This document shows, one piece after another, positions 6,688 through 14,071 of a DNA stretch of 14,146 nucleotides. This stretch comes from JANRJY01 sp033763735. GTDB lineage: Bacteria > Bacteroidota > Bacteroidia > Cytophagales > UBA9547. How positions within the stretch are numbered: position 1 is the first letter of the stretch; each line of letters starts with the position of its first letter. Below the pieces are notes generated by a model. That model ran no database searches. It was not told the origin of the DNA and worked only from the letters and a program-made list of their open reading frames with translations. Made by a program: the position numbers and the translations under genes. The DNA lies in contig JANRJY010000093.1 in the NCBI GenBank assembly GCA_033763735.1, forward strand, positions 1-14,146, in the 5' to 3' direction.

Positions 6688-7251
6688 TTAAACTTTGGTA
6701 GATTCAAAAGCCAATTCAATTTTTTTGATTTGGAGTAAATGTCGTTTGGTGTGATTCGAAAGAAACAAATACATGTCTCCTAGTTTGAGCCTTATGAATT
6801 GTGAAAAAGAAGTTTCAATTTTGATTTCATTTAGGTTTACAAACTTCGAAAATTGCACCAATTCCATAAATTTCCGCTGATATTGAACAAATTGGTCAAT
6901 TGCAGATTGGTTAACAATTGAACCAGTTGGATTCATGTTTTTGAAGGCTTTGAATTTTAATTGGTTTTTTTTAGGCAACATACTTTCTGCAAATAAGTTG
7001 CCCCAAAAACCACTAATAAATATTTCGTCTTTAATTCCTTTATAATTCTGAATTTTATTTGCAATTGAGGGCAAATATTGTTCGCTATACAAATTCAGGT
7101 GTGAAAGGCATTCCAAAATATTCCAAGAATTTTGGCTTTCTCTCCATGTTAATTTTTGCAGCTCGTATTGATTTAGTTTTTCAACTTCATCAATATTTTG
7201 CCTGATTTGGTCCAAAATATTATCCAATAGAATATCGGAATTGATTTTCAA
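6688..7251 (-). CDS. DinB-family (DinB_2-like) four-helix-bundle protein
   Basis: 187-aa soluble protein of the DinB/YfiT fold. Three histidines fit the family's metal site: His51 in ECLSHLNLYSEQY, and His167 and His171 in SNHTKRHLLQI. The sequence is otherwise helical, with an N-terminal helix followed by WNILECLSHL, typical of the group. Members include thiol-dependent transferases and damage-inducible proteins of unknown activity, so the reaction cannot be named. No ATG lies near the start; TTG 7251 begins the expected first helix and lies 11 nt after the DUF4345 stop, so I accept it. It is probably cotranscribed with the DUF4345 and Crp genes. Confidence 0.82.
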   Translation of the reverse strand: MKINSDILLDNILDQIRQNIDEVEKLNQYELQKLTWRESQNSWNILECLSHLNLYSEQYLPSIANKIQNYKGIKDEIFISGFWGNLFAESMLPKKNQLKFKAFKNMNPTGSIVNQSAIDQFVQYQRKFMELVQFSKFVNLNEIKIETSFSQFIRLKLGDMYLFLSNHTKRHLLQIKKIELAFESTKV

Positions 7252-7262
7252 ATTAAAGTAAG

Positions 7263-7685
7263 TTATTTGTTTCGAACGGGTTGTAGTTGAAATTTATGAA
7301 TCAAAGTCCAAAATATAAAAGCTATTATGCTAAAAGTTAATTCGATTACCAACCATTGTGAACCAAAACTGCCTAATGGACCTTCGACAAATGAAGTTAT
7401 CACTCTTGATATCGCATATGCAGCCCAAAACATGCACAAAAGTACCAGTGCTTTGTTTAAGTCATTCCAAAGCAGATAAATTAATGCAAAGTTAATTACT
7501 AACCCAACTCCGCCATAAATTCCCCTTATGGAACTAATCGCATCGGTATTGGGCAAAGTTGTGGCAACCAAATCCATAGTTGCCTGTGGACTATACAATG
7601 AAAGTAGACTAACATACAATAATGAAAGAATACAAAACCCAACATATATTTGGCTGCTGATTTTAATAATTTTTGGTGCGTTCAT
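7263..7685 (-). CDS. DUF4345 family small membrane protein
   Basis: 140-aa protein with four predicted transmembrane helices (about residues 12-33, 54-72, 76-94 and 108-130), each rich in Leu, Ile and Phe. The central signature SIRGIYGGVGL (51-61) is that of DUF4345, a family of unknown function found widely in bacteria. The start ATG (7685) is 68 nt after the Crp/Fnr stop, and the stop lies 11 nt before the DinB start, so the three genes are likely one unit. In Bacteroidota, Crp/Fnr genes often sit beside a small membrane protein like this; regulation of this gene by its neighbour is plausible but unproven. Confidence 0.8.
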   Translation of the reverse strand: MNAPKIIKISSQIYVGFCILSLLYVSLLSLYSPQATMDLVATTLPNTDAISSIRGIYGGVGLVINFALIYLLWNDLNKALVLLCMFWAAYAISRVITSFVEGPLGSFGSQWLVIELTFSIIAFIFWTLIHKFQLQPVRNK

Positions 7686-7753
7686 CGGATTATTATTTAA
7701 GTTTCTAATGATGCAAAATTGGGTGATTTGACATTACTAAACCTTGATTCAAA

Positions 7754-8278
7754 TCAAGATTTCTTAAGTCTGGATAAGGTTTCGGGCGTCATGCGTAAGT
7801 AATTGGCAATATATCTGTTTGGGATTTCCTGAAAAAGTTGAGGGCTTCTGCTTAATACCCTGTCATAACGCTCTTTTGGTGAATGAGTCAACAAGTCTAT
7901 TTCTCTTTCGAGTTGTTGTAAAACCAGATTTTCAAGCAATCGAGTCCAAAGTATTTTGTTTGTGTCTGCTTTCAAAAAATCATTCAATTGTTCTTTAGTA
8001 ATTACTTTCAAAATAGTTTTCTTGATAGCCTGAATATAGTATTGTGATGGTTTGCCTGTCAAAAATGAATCTAAAGCAACAATCAAATTATTTCGATATC
8101 CAAATCTGATTATTTGTTCTTCAGATTCGTTTAATACATATACTTGCAAACTCCCACTTTGAATGAAATATACATTCGTATCAACGCTGCCTTTCACATT
8201 CAAAAAATCATTGCGAGCAATGGTAATTGTTTTTTGTGATAATTCAACTATTTCATTCATAGACAAAAATAGTTTCAA
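7754..8278 (-). CDS. Crp/Fnr-family transcriptional regulator
   Basis: 174-aa regulator with an N-terminal cyclic-nucleotide-binding-type beta-barrel (about 20-100; VYFIQSGSLQVYV is the core) and a C-terminal helix-turn-helix (IPNRYIANYLRMTPETLSRLKK, 152-173). It lacks the four cysteines of Fnr. The effector is unknown; many Bacteroidota members do not bind cAMP. The start is uncertain. TTG 8278 is followed by KLFLSMNEIVEL, which matches family residues, while ATG 8260 would give 168 aa. A stop four codons above the TTG blocks extension, so the protein lacks about 15-20 N-terminal residues compared with usual members (about 190 aa). A GT2 gene is divergent from it, with an 89-nt gap. Confidence 0.85.
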   Translation of the reverse strand: MKLFLSMNEIVELSQKTITIARNDFLNVKGSVDTNVYFIQSGSLQVYVLNESEEQIIRFGYRNNLIVALDSFLTGKPSQYYIQAIKKTILKVITKEQLNDFLKADTNKILWTRLLENLVLQQLEREIDLLTHSPKERYDRVLSRSPQLFQEIPNRYIANYLRMTPETLSRLKKS

Positions 8279-8293
8279 ATGTGTTAACTACGA

Positions 8294-8304
8294 TAAACAG
8301 TTTA
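8294..8304. promoter_or_regulatory. Short palindrome in the crp/GT2 divergent region
   Basis: TAAACAGTTTA is a perfect palindrome around one central base, with a second palindrome GTTAAC at 8283-8288. Both lie between the divergent Crp/Fnr and glycosyltransferase genes and could bind a regulator dimer. AT-rich palindromes of this size also occur by chance. Confidence 0.25.
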
Positions 8305-8367
8305 CAACCGTTTGACATATTTATTAAAATAGCTTATTTGATATATTTTTTAAATTAATTTAGCACA

Positions 8368-9498
8368 ATGGCTTATTTCATTGTCATATGTGGTTTCATT
8401 GTTGCCACTTACACATTATTATTAATAATTGGTCTGGTAATATGGTTACAAATTAAGCCGCTTCCCGAGCCTGTTTGTCTTCCTTGTCTGAAGACTAATA
8501 TAACCGTAATTGTCCCTTTTCGCAATGAAATTGACCAATTGATAAATTTGCTCGAAAGCTTAAGATTTCAGGATATTCCTAACAATCTTGTGCATATTAT
8601 TTTGGTCAACGATCATTCTGAAAATGTACAATTGGATAAACTTAAATCATATTTGAAGAGCTATACACTTAGCCTAGAACTTATTAACCTTGTTCAAGAT
8701 GAAGGCAAAAAATCAGCGATTAGTATAGGTGTAAAACAAAGTAATACGGAATTGATTGCATGTACAGATGCGGATTCCATAGTGCCACCCGGTTGGTTAA
8801 GTGCCATAGTTGATATTTATGAGCATACAATGGCAAAGTTTATAATAGGCCAAGTTGTATACACCTCAGATAAAAGTACATGGCAAAATATGCAACAAAT
8901 TGAATTTGCCTCTTTGATTGGCTCCTCAGCTGTAGCCGCTTCTATGGGTTTGCCAAATATGTGTAATGGTGCAAATATGGCATTTGCCAAATCGGCATTT
9001 GTCGAAGTTGGTGGCTATGATGGTAACGATAAAGTCCAATCCGGGGATGATATTTTTTTAATGCATAAGATTTACAATAAATACCCTGATGCAGTCAAAT
9101 ATTTGCACAATCGATTAGCTGTGGTTGAAACACAACCTTCTCACCGATTTTCAGATTTTCTGAATCAAAGAAATCGGTGGGCCTCTAAATGGATGAAATA
9201 TGAAAATGTAAGTACCATATTGCTGGCAATTTATATTTTCATAGTAAATATGTCGGCTGCAACTTTAATAATCCTTTGGCCTTTTAATCTGTATTTAATT
9301 GGAGTGGTTTTATTGGCTAGATGGATTTTTGAATACATTTTTCTCTATGCAATTTTAAGGTTTCTGAATAAAACTTTACATTTGAAGGATTTTATTCCTT
9401 TGATTCTTGTATATCCATTTTATGTAGTGTTCTTTGCATTATCTTCACAGGTGGTTACTTATCAATGGAAAGGTCGAAAATCAAATATATTTAAATGA
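8368..9498 (+). CDS. Membrane-bound family 2 glycosyltransferase
   Basis: 376-aa inverting glycosyltransferase. One N-terminal membrane helix (3-27) precedes a GT-A domain: ITVIVPFRNE (45-54), VNDHSE (80-85, Asp82), CTDADS (132-137, the DxD that holds metal and sugar nucleotide), GDD (226-228, likely base) and QRNRW (267-271, the QxxRW of processive-type GT2 enzymes). The C-terminal part has about three membrane helices (285-370). This layout suits enzymes that add sugars to lipid or polymer acceptors at the inner face of the membrane. The acceptor and sugar are unknown. The ATG is 89 nt from the divergent Crp/Fnr start. The stop overlaps the next ATG by 4 nt (ATGA). Confidence 0.9.
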   Translation: MAYFIVICGFIVATYTLLLIIGLVIWLQIKPLPEPVCLPCLKTNITVIVPFRNEIDQLINLLESLRFQDIPNNLVHIILVNDHSENVQLDKLKSYLKSYTLSLELINLVQDEGKKSAISIGVKQSNTELIACTDADSIVPPGWLSAIVDIYEHTMAKFIIGQVVYTSDKSTWQNMQQIEFASLIGSSAVAASMGLPNMCNGANMAFAKSAFVEVGGYDGNDKVQSGDDIFLMHKIYNKYPDAVKYLHNRLAVVETQPSHRFSDFLNQRNRWASKWMKYENVSTILLAIYIFIVNMSAATLIILWPFNLYLIGVVLLARWIFEYIFLYAILRFLNKTLHLKDFIPLILVYPFYVVFFALSSQVVTYQWKGRKSNIFK

Positions 9499-9749
9499 CA
9501 GAAGAAGAATTCGTAATTCTTGAAGAGCTGTATTTTGTTATTAAATTTACTGATTTGCAATTAAAATCGAATTTAGCACCTGATAATCTGATAGTTATCC
9601 TCAAACAAATGATTCAAAAAGGATGGGTAAATTATTTCACTGAAGTCGAGGGTGTTCAAAATCCTGAACTTAAGTCAATGGAAAAGGAATTAAAGAATTG
9701 TTATTTCTTGGCAACCAAGAAGGGCTTGTTTGCACATAATTCTAATTAA
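9495..9749 (+). CDS. Hypothetical 84-aa protein coupled to the glycosyltransferase
   Basis: A short open frame whose ATG overlaps the glycosyltransferase stop (ATGA), the normal sign of translational coupling. I do not recognise a named domain. The sequence MTEEEFVILEELYFVIKF, then a block around LAPDNLIVILKQMIQKGWVNYF (28-49), reads as helix-helix-helix followed by a strand, close to a small winged-helix pattern, and the tail LATKKGLFAHNSN (72-84) looks conserved in style. It has no signal peptide and no membrane helix. It may assist or regulate its neighbour; that is a guess. Its amino-acid composition supports a real protein. A 58-nt gap separates it from the permease gene. Confidence 0.65.
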   Translation: MTEEEFVILEELYFVIKFTDLQLKSNLAPDNLIVILKQMIQKGWVNYFTEVEGVQNPELKSMEKELKNCYFLATKKGLFAHNSN

Positions 9750-9807
9750 TAATCAGTGAGTTGTAATTATTATATTCAGAACTTTTTTCAATTAATTTTT
9801 AAATAAT

Positions 9808-11049
9808 ATGAAGCAGGAAATCATCAGAACCCCTTCATACTACGTTAGAAAACGATTATTCAAAAATTGGCCTGCTGTAATAGGTATGATTTTTATTGTG
9901 GCCTGTACGCTTATAGCCATATTTGCTTACAATATCATGCCCGATGCTACACCAAGTGCCAATGATGGCGCGGTGCAAATTCAAAAACAACCACCTGGTT
10001 TTCAGACTTTTATTCTCAAAACAAGTAGAAATGTTGAGGTTGAGCAACATAATTTTTTTTACAAAATGTTATGGGGACAAGAAACTAAATACACCATATT
10101 ACCAATTGTAGATTATAGTATCGAAGGAATGGATGTAAAATATACTCCTTCAGGTAGAGTACAAATACCTGAAAGAGTGCCGATTATCAAGTTGATGTTT
10201 CCATTGTATAGTGGCAATTCAAAAATGCCCGGATTTGATTCTACACTTAATTACAAATATGAAGGAGATAATGTGGCTTATATTGATCAAAATGGGTCAC
10301 AAAAGTCGATTGCCAAAGCGGAATTGATTACCAAGTTTAAAGATGAACTTATAGAGAAAAGAACATATCTGCTAGGTACCGACAAGGCTGGTCGTGATAT
10401 GTTGAGCCGCTTGCTTTTTGGAACCCGTATATCTTTGGGAATAGGATTTGTTTCAGTCCTAATTTCGTTATTGGTTGGGGTTTCCATTGGTGCCATAGGT
10501 GGATATTTTGGAAAAAGAATTGACCTGTTTATCATGTGGTTAATGACCGTGGTGTGGTCGATACCCGGAATAATGTTGGTAATTGCCATAAGTTTAGCAC
10601 TTAACTCAAAAGGTATCTGGGTGGCATTTGTGGCAGTAGGTTTGACGTCATGGGTCGAAATTGCCCGCGTGGTTCGAGGACAAATTATGAGTATTAAGGA
10701 AAAAACTTATGTTGAAGCGGCTAAAGCTTTGGGGATCAAAAATTTCACCATTATTCTCAAACACATTTTGCCTAATTTGATGGGACCGATAATTGTAATT
10801 GCTACTTCTAATTTTGCATCTGCAATACTCACCGAAGCCGGGTTATCATTTTTGGGATTAGGAGTACAACCTCCCATGCCTAGTTGGGGCATGATGGTAA
10901 ATGAAGGATTTCACTCCATTGGCACTCAAAATAGTTGGCATCTGATTTTGTTACCAAGCTTGGCAATAAGTATGTTGGTATTGGCATTTAATTTATTTGG
11001 AAATGGCTTGCGCGATGCATATGACCCGCAAGTAGCTACCAAGTGGTGA
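9808..11049 (+). CDS. ABC transporter permease, OppC/DppC type, with long extracytoplasmic insertion
   Basis: 413-aa inner-membrane subunit of a peptide/nickel-type importer. TM1 is at about 21-44. The conserved permease part runs from LLGTDKAGRDMLSRLLFG (188-205) to the end, with about five more helices and the EAA loop EAAKALGIKNFTIILKHILPN (303-323), which docks on the ATPase. OppC/DppC proteins are usually near 300 aa; the extra length is a segment of about 140 residues (45-185) between TM1 and the LGTD motif, probably outside the membrane. No ATPase, binding protein or OppB-type partner is encoded here, so it must assemble with products of other loci. The SpoIIE phosphatase gene starts 20 nt downstream. 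Confidence 0.9.
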   Translation: MKQEIIRTPSYYVRKRLFKNWPAVIGMIFIVACTLIAIFAYNIMPDATPSANDGAVQIQKQPPGFQTFILKTSRNVEVEQHNFFYKMLWGQETKYTILPIVDYSIEGMDVKYTPSGRVQIPERVPIIKLMFPLYSGNSKMPGFDSTLNYKYEGDNVAYIDQNGSQKSIAKAELITKFKDELIEKRTYLLGTDKAGRDMLSRLLFGTRISLGIGFVSVLISLLVGVSIGAIGGYFGKRIDLFIMWLMTVVWSIPGIMLVIAISLALNSKGIWVAFVAVGLTSWVEIARVVRGQIMSIKEKTYVEAAKALGIKNFTIILKHILPNLMGPIIVIATSNFASAILTEAGLSFLGLGVQPPMPSWGMMVNEGFHSIGTQNSWHLILLPSLAISMLVLAFNLFGNGLRDAYDPQVATKW

Positions 11050-11069
11050 TTTTATAATTTCAGTCTACT

Positions 11070-12290
11070 TTGTCTACACAAATTAATAGCCTAACACTCA
11101 AAAACCTAGAGCTTGATGCATTGCTTGACATCACCAATGCCATCAATAGGCAACCCGATGAAAAATCATTGCTTAAAATTTTTACATTTACACTAATTGC
11201 AAATTTTAAAATTCAATCAATTTTGTATTATGAGCTAAAAGATGATAAATGGGTTTGTACCTTACGACACGGTGTGGACAAAGAATACAATCCACATTCA
11301 GAAGAACTGATTCAAGTATTAGAAACCAATCAATTTTTTAATTTTAATGAATCTGAATTTAAAACCATCACCAACCATTTTGATTTCTCTATTCCCTTAA
11401 CTATCGACAACAAGATTGTTTCTTGTTTGCTTTTAGGAGGTGCCCGAAAATTTACAGGGGAGCCTGAAGCCATTAAATTTATTCAGACAATGGTGAATAT
11501 TCTTTATGTGGCTATTCAAAACATAAGGCTCACAGAAAAGAAAATTGAACAAGAAACCCTAAAAAATGAATTAATAATAGCTCAAAAGCTTCAAACCAAT
11601 TTGTTCCCTCAAACTTTGCCTCGAAGACCGGATCTAAAAGTAAATGCCACCTATATTCCTCATCAATCGGTCGGCGGCGATTATTATGACTTTATCGAAA
11701 TGGAAGATGGCGATTTTATGGTTAGCGTGGCAGATGTTTCCGGAAAAGGACTGTCTGCAGCATTTATAATGTCAAATTTCCAAGCCGCTTTTAGGGTACT
11801 TGCCAAGCAATCCATGCGTTTGGAAGATATTGTAACTGAACTGAATAGTTTAGTTTATAACAACACTAAAGGTGAAAAATTTATCACCTTCTTTGTCGCC
11901 CGATACTTTAGGAACAAAAACATGATTCATTATTGCAATTGTGGTCATAATGCACCAGTTTTAATGTCGTTTGACAAACACATTCAACATTTGGACAAAG
12001 GGAGCATGATTTTGGGCGTTTTACCTACCTTGCCTTTTATCGAATCCTCAAAAATTTATAATGTTAACAAATCAGTACTTTTTGCATACACCGATGGTTT
12101 GGTGGAAACATATGAAAAATTTAATACAGAAGCTGGAGAAGATATAATTGTAAATAGCATGCGCGAATCTGAAGATTTTGATATTTTGCATCATCAAATT
12201 TTGGAACGAATGAAGATATCTGAGGGAGCCATGGACGATATTACCATTATAAGTTGTTGGTTTTCAACTGAAAATATTATTGAAGAATAA
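11070..12290 (+). CDS. GAF-SpoIIE (PP2C-type) protein serine/threonine phosphatase
   Basis: 406-aa signalling phosphatase. A GAF-like sensor domain covers about 10-155, a helical, coiled-coil-like linker about 155-185, and the SpoIIE/RsbU catalytic domain about 190-400. Metal-binding motifs are intact: VGGDYYDF (201-208, Asp204), VADVSGKGLSAAF (220-232, Asp222), CNCGHNAPVL and YTDGLVE (340-346, Asp342). RsbU-like enzymes dephosphorylate anti-anti-sigma factors; no anti-sigma or STAS gene is present here. The frame opens at 11058 after a stop, and the first in-frame start is TTG 11070; the first internal Met lies far inside the GAF domain, so TTG is well supported. It lies 20 nt after the permease and 3 nt before galK, so cotranscription is likely. 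Confidence 0.88.
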   Translation: MSTQINSLTLKNLELDALLDITNAINRQPDEKSLLKIFTFTLIANFKIQSILYYELKDDKWVCTLRHGVDKEYNPHSEELIQVLETNQFFNFNESEFKTITNHFDFSIPLTIDNKIVSCLLLGGARKFTGEPEAIKFIQTMVNILYVAIQNIRLTEKKIEQETLKNELIIAQKLQTNLFPQTLPRRPDLKVNATYIPHQSVGGDYYDFIEMEDGDFMVSVADVSGKGLSAAFIMSNFQAAFRVLAKQSMRLEDIVTELNSLVYNNTKGEKFITFFVARYFRNKNMIHYCNCGHNAPVLMSFDKHIQHLDKGSMILGVLPTLPFIESSKIYNVNKSVLFAYTDGLVETYEKFNTEAGEDIIVNSMRESEDFDILHHQILERMKISEGAMDDITIISCWFSTENIIEE

Positions 12291-12293
12291 ATT

Positions 12294-13457
12294 ATGGAAT
12301 TACAATCACTAGAGAAAAAAGTAAGTGCTTTATTTGAATCGAAGTTCAACCAACAACCACAGCTGATTTCATCCGCACCGGGTCGCATCAATATTATTGG
12401 TGAGCATACAGATTATAATTTGGGATTGTCAATGCCGGCCGCAATTAATCGATGGGTTATTGTTTGCTTTGCTTGGCGCAATGACAACATTGTAAAAGTT
12501 GCCAGTGAAAGTTATAACAATGAAATGGTTTACACTATTGGACAATCATTCACTCCCAGTGATAGTTGGATGAAATTCATTTACGGTGCCCTTGAAATAT
12601 TTCAAAGGACAAATAAAATGGATAAAGGGTTCAACGCTTTCGTTTGGGGCAATGTGCCATTGGGTGCTGGCGTTTCTTCATCAGCGGCAGTTGAGGTGTC
12701 ATTCATGAACTTATTAAGGATGGCTTATAAATCGCCAATGACGGATGTTGAAGCAGTGAAGAATTGTCAAAAAATTGAACATGAATACATAGGTGTTAAA
12801 AGCGGATTGCTTGATCAATACGCTTCCTTATTTTCTAAAGCCGGGAAATTAATGAAATTGGATTTTAATTCACTAACGCATGAATATTCAGATGCCGATA
12901 TGGGAAATTGGTGTTGGGTACTTGCCAATACTAAAGTCAAGAGAGAACTTTCCGGCAGTAAATACACAGAGCGTGTAAATGAAACTCAGGAAGGATTGAA
13001 GTGGTTGACCACCAATAATCCTAAAATTAAGGGATTCAGAGATATTACAATTAACGATGTTGAAACTATTCAAAATCCGGTTGTTAAAAAAAGATTAAAA
13101 CATTTTGTACTTGAAAATGCTCGTGTAGATCTTTTGGCTAAAGCATTTGCGGCAAAAAACATTCAAGAAGTAGGACGTATTTTGTATGAAGGACATACGT
13201 CCTTACAAGTGGATTACGAAGTTAGTTGTGATGAACTTGATTACTTGGTTGAATTGGCCAAAAAATTTGATGGTTGTGCAGGTGCTAGAATGATGGGTGG
13301 CGGATTTGGAGGATGTACAATAAACCTCTTGAAAAAAGAAAAACTTGCAGATTTCAGTACTTATATACTTTCAAATTATAAACAAAAGTTTAATATTGAT
13401 AGTGAAATATATGCTTTTGATGTTGTGGATGGTGCAGCTTGCAAACCAACAACTTAA
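12294..13457 (+). CDS. galK: Galactokinase (GHMP kinase)
   Basis: 387-aa enzyme that phosphorylates galactose to galactose-1-phosphate, the first committed Leloir step. Motif 1 is SSAPGRINIIGEHTDYN (26-42; Arg31, Glu37, His38, Asp40 for sugar binding and catalysis). Motif 2 is VPLGAGVSSSAAVE (121-134), the ATP phosphate loop. LLDQYAS (172-178) contains the likely catalytic Asp174. Motif 3 is RMMGGGFGGC near the C-terminus. Length and motifs are normal for GalK. ATG 12294 is 3 nt after the phosphatase stop. No galT, galE or galM lies in the window. The TAA stop sits inside a TTAA shared with the convergent response regulator gene. Confidence 0.94.
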   Translation: MELQSLEKKVSALFESKFNQQPQLISSAPGRINIIGEHTDYNLGLSMPAAINRWVIVCFAWRNDNIVKVASESYNNEMVYTIGQSFTPSDSWMKFIYGALEIFQRTNKMDKGFNAFVWGNVPLGAGVSSSAAVEVSFMNLLRMAYKSPMTDVEAVKNCQKIEHEYIGVKSGLLDQYASLFSKAGKLMKLDFNSLTHEYSDADMGNWCWVLANTKVKRELSGSKYTERVNETQEGLKWLTTNNPKIKGFRDITINDVETIQNPVVKKRLKHFVLENARVDLLAKAFAAKNIQEVGRILYEGHTSLQVDYEVSCDELDYLVELAKKFDGCAGARMMGGGFGGCTINLLKKEKLADFSTYILSNYKQKFNIDSEIYAFDVVDGAACKPTT

Positions 13458-13840
13458 TTCAAATATCTGTATATCGTTTCAGTGATTTCCTCTTGAGAAT
13501 AGGGTTTTTCAAAAAAATGACTAAAACCAAAATTGATATATTTTTTGAATTCATTTGGTGGCACGTAGGCTGATATTGCAAAAAACTTACAATTGTCAGA
13601 TTCTATTTTTTCTTTTAGTTTTTGCATCATCACAATTCCATCCATGCTTGCATCATCAAGGAAAATGTCCATTAATACAGCATCATAATCATGAGCTTCT
13701 ACTAATTCAAACGCAGTGACTGCATTCATTGCAATAGTAAGTTCAAAACTATTTTTAAGTAACTCAGTAGCAATTAATATACTAATTGGGTCATCTTCAA
13801 TTAAAAGTAATTTTGCCTTTCTTTCTTTTTCATTCACCAT
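13454..13840 (-). CDS. Single-domain response regulator (CheY-like receiver)
   Basis: 128-aa stand-alone receiver domain. The acidic pocket is Glu15-Asp17 in LLLIEDDP, the phosphoacceptor is Asp58 in VLMDIF, the switch Ser90 is in FFAISAY, and Lys112 is in FFEKPY. There is no output domain, so it must act by binding another protein or passing on phosphate. No histidine kinase is encoded nearby. The ATG at 13840 starts the protein just before the first strand. The stop overlaps the galK stop by 4 nt tail to tail. I found no convincing promoter above it; TGTATTTG (13944-13937, minus strand) is one mismatch from TAnnTTTG but lacks a spaced -33 element. Confidence 0.92.
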   Translation of the reverse strand: MVNEKERKAKLLLIEDDPISILIATELLKNSFELTIAMNAVTAFELVEAHDYDAVLMDIFLDDASMDGIVMMQKLKEKIESDNCKFFAISAYVPPNEFKKYINFGFSHFFEKPYSQEEITETIYRYLN

Positions 13841-13964
13841 GGATAGCTACTATTATTAATCAGAATTATATACACTCGATTAAGCGCATGTAACTTTTTT
13901 GATGGTGTATTGATAATGATGTTAGTGTAATAAAACCAAATACATTAACTAAAAATAACAAAAA

Positions 13965-13994
13965 TTGTTAAAAAGTCTTTTAAAGTTAAATTTG
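13965..13994 (+). promoter_or_regulatory. Candidate plus-strand promoter with no gene behind it
   Basis: TTG (13965-13967), 19-nt spacer, TAAATTTG (13987-13994): a full match to the Bacteroidota consensus. No plus-strand coding frame follows before the window ends. A transcript starting near 14001 would run through the hairpin at 14021-14053 and then antisense to the partial gene at the edge. It may be a chance match in AT-rich DNA. Nothing else stands out in the rest of 13841-14020. Confidence 0.3.
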
Positions 13995-14012
13995 TAAGTA
14001 GAAGGAAAGTGT

Positions 14013-14053
14013 CAAAAAATAAGCAGCAGCAAATAAAAAAGTTGCTGCTGCTT
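14013..14053 (-). terminator. Hairpin terminator of the partial minus-strand gene
   Basis: AAGCAGCAGCAA (14021-14032) and TTGCTGCTGCTT (14042-14053) form a perfect 12-bp stem with a 9-nt loop. On the minus strand it is followed by ATTTTTTG (14020-14013), the T-run of an intrinsic terminator. It lies 18 nt after the stop of the partial gene. On the plus strand no T-run follows directly. Confidence 0.8.
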
Positions 14054-14071
14054 AGGTAAGATAATTTTTAT

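Noticed and set aside
6547..6738. Plus-strand 63-aa coding frame
   Set aside because: It overlaps the antitoxin start, its promoter and the DinB 3' end, and its composition looks like translated AT-rich intergenic DNA.
7743..7758. Terminator of the Crp/Fnr gene (CTTGATT/AATCAAG)
   Set aside because: The stem is AT-rich with a 2-nt loop, overlaps the stop codon and is not followed by a clear T-run.
8264..8271. TATTTTTG as a -7 element for the Crp/Fnr gene (minus strand)
   Set aside because: It matches TAnnTTTG but lies inside the coding region if TTG 8278 is used, would start transcription within ATG 8260, and has no TTG at the right distance.
8311..8340. Promoter for the glycosyltransferase (TTTG, 18 nt, CTTATTTG)
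   Set aside because: The -7 element has two mismatches to TAnnTTTG and the spacing is short; not strong enough to list.
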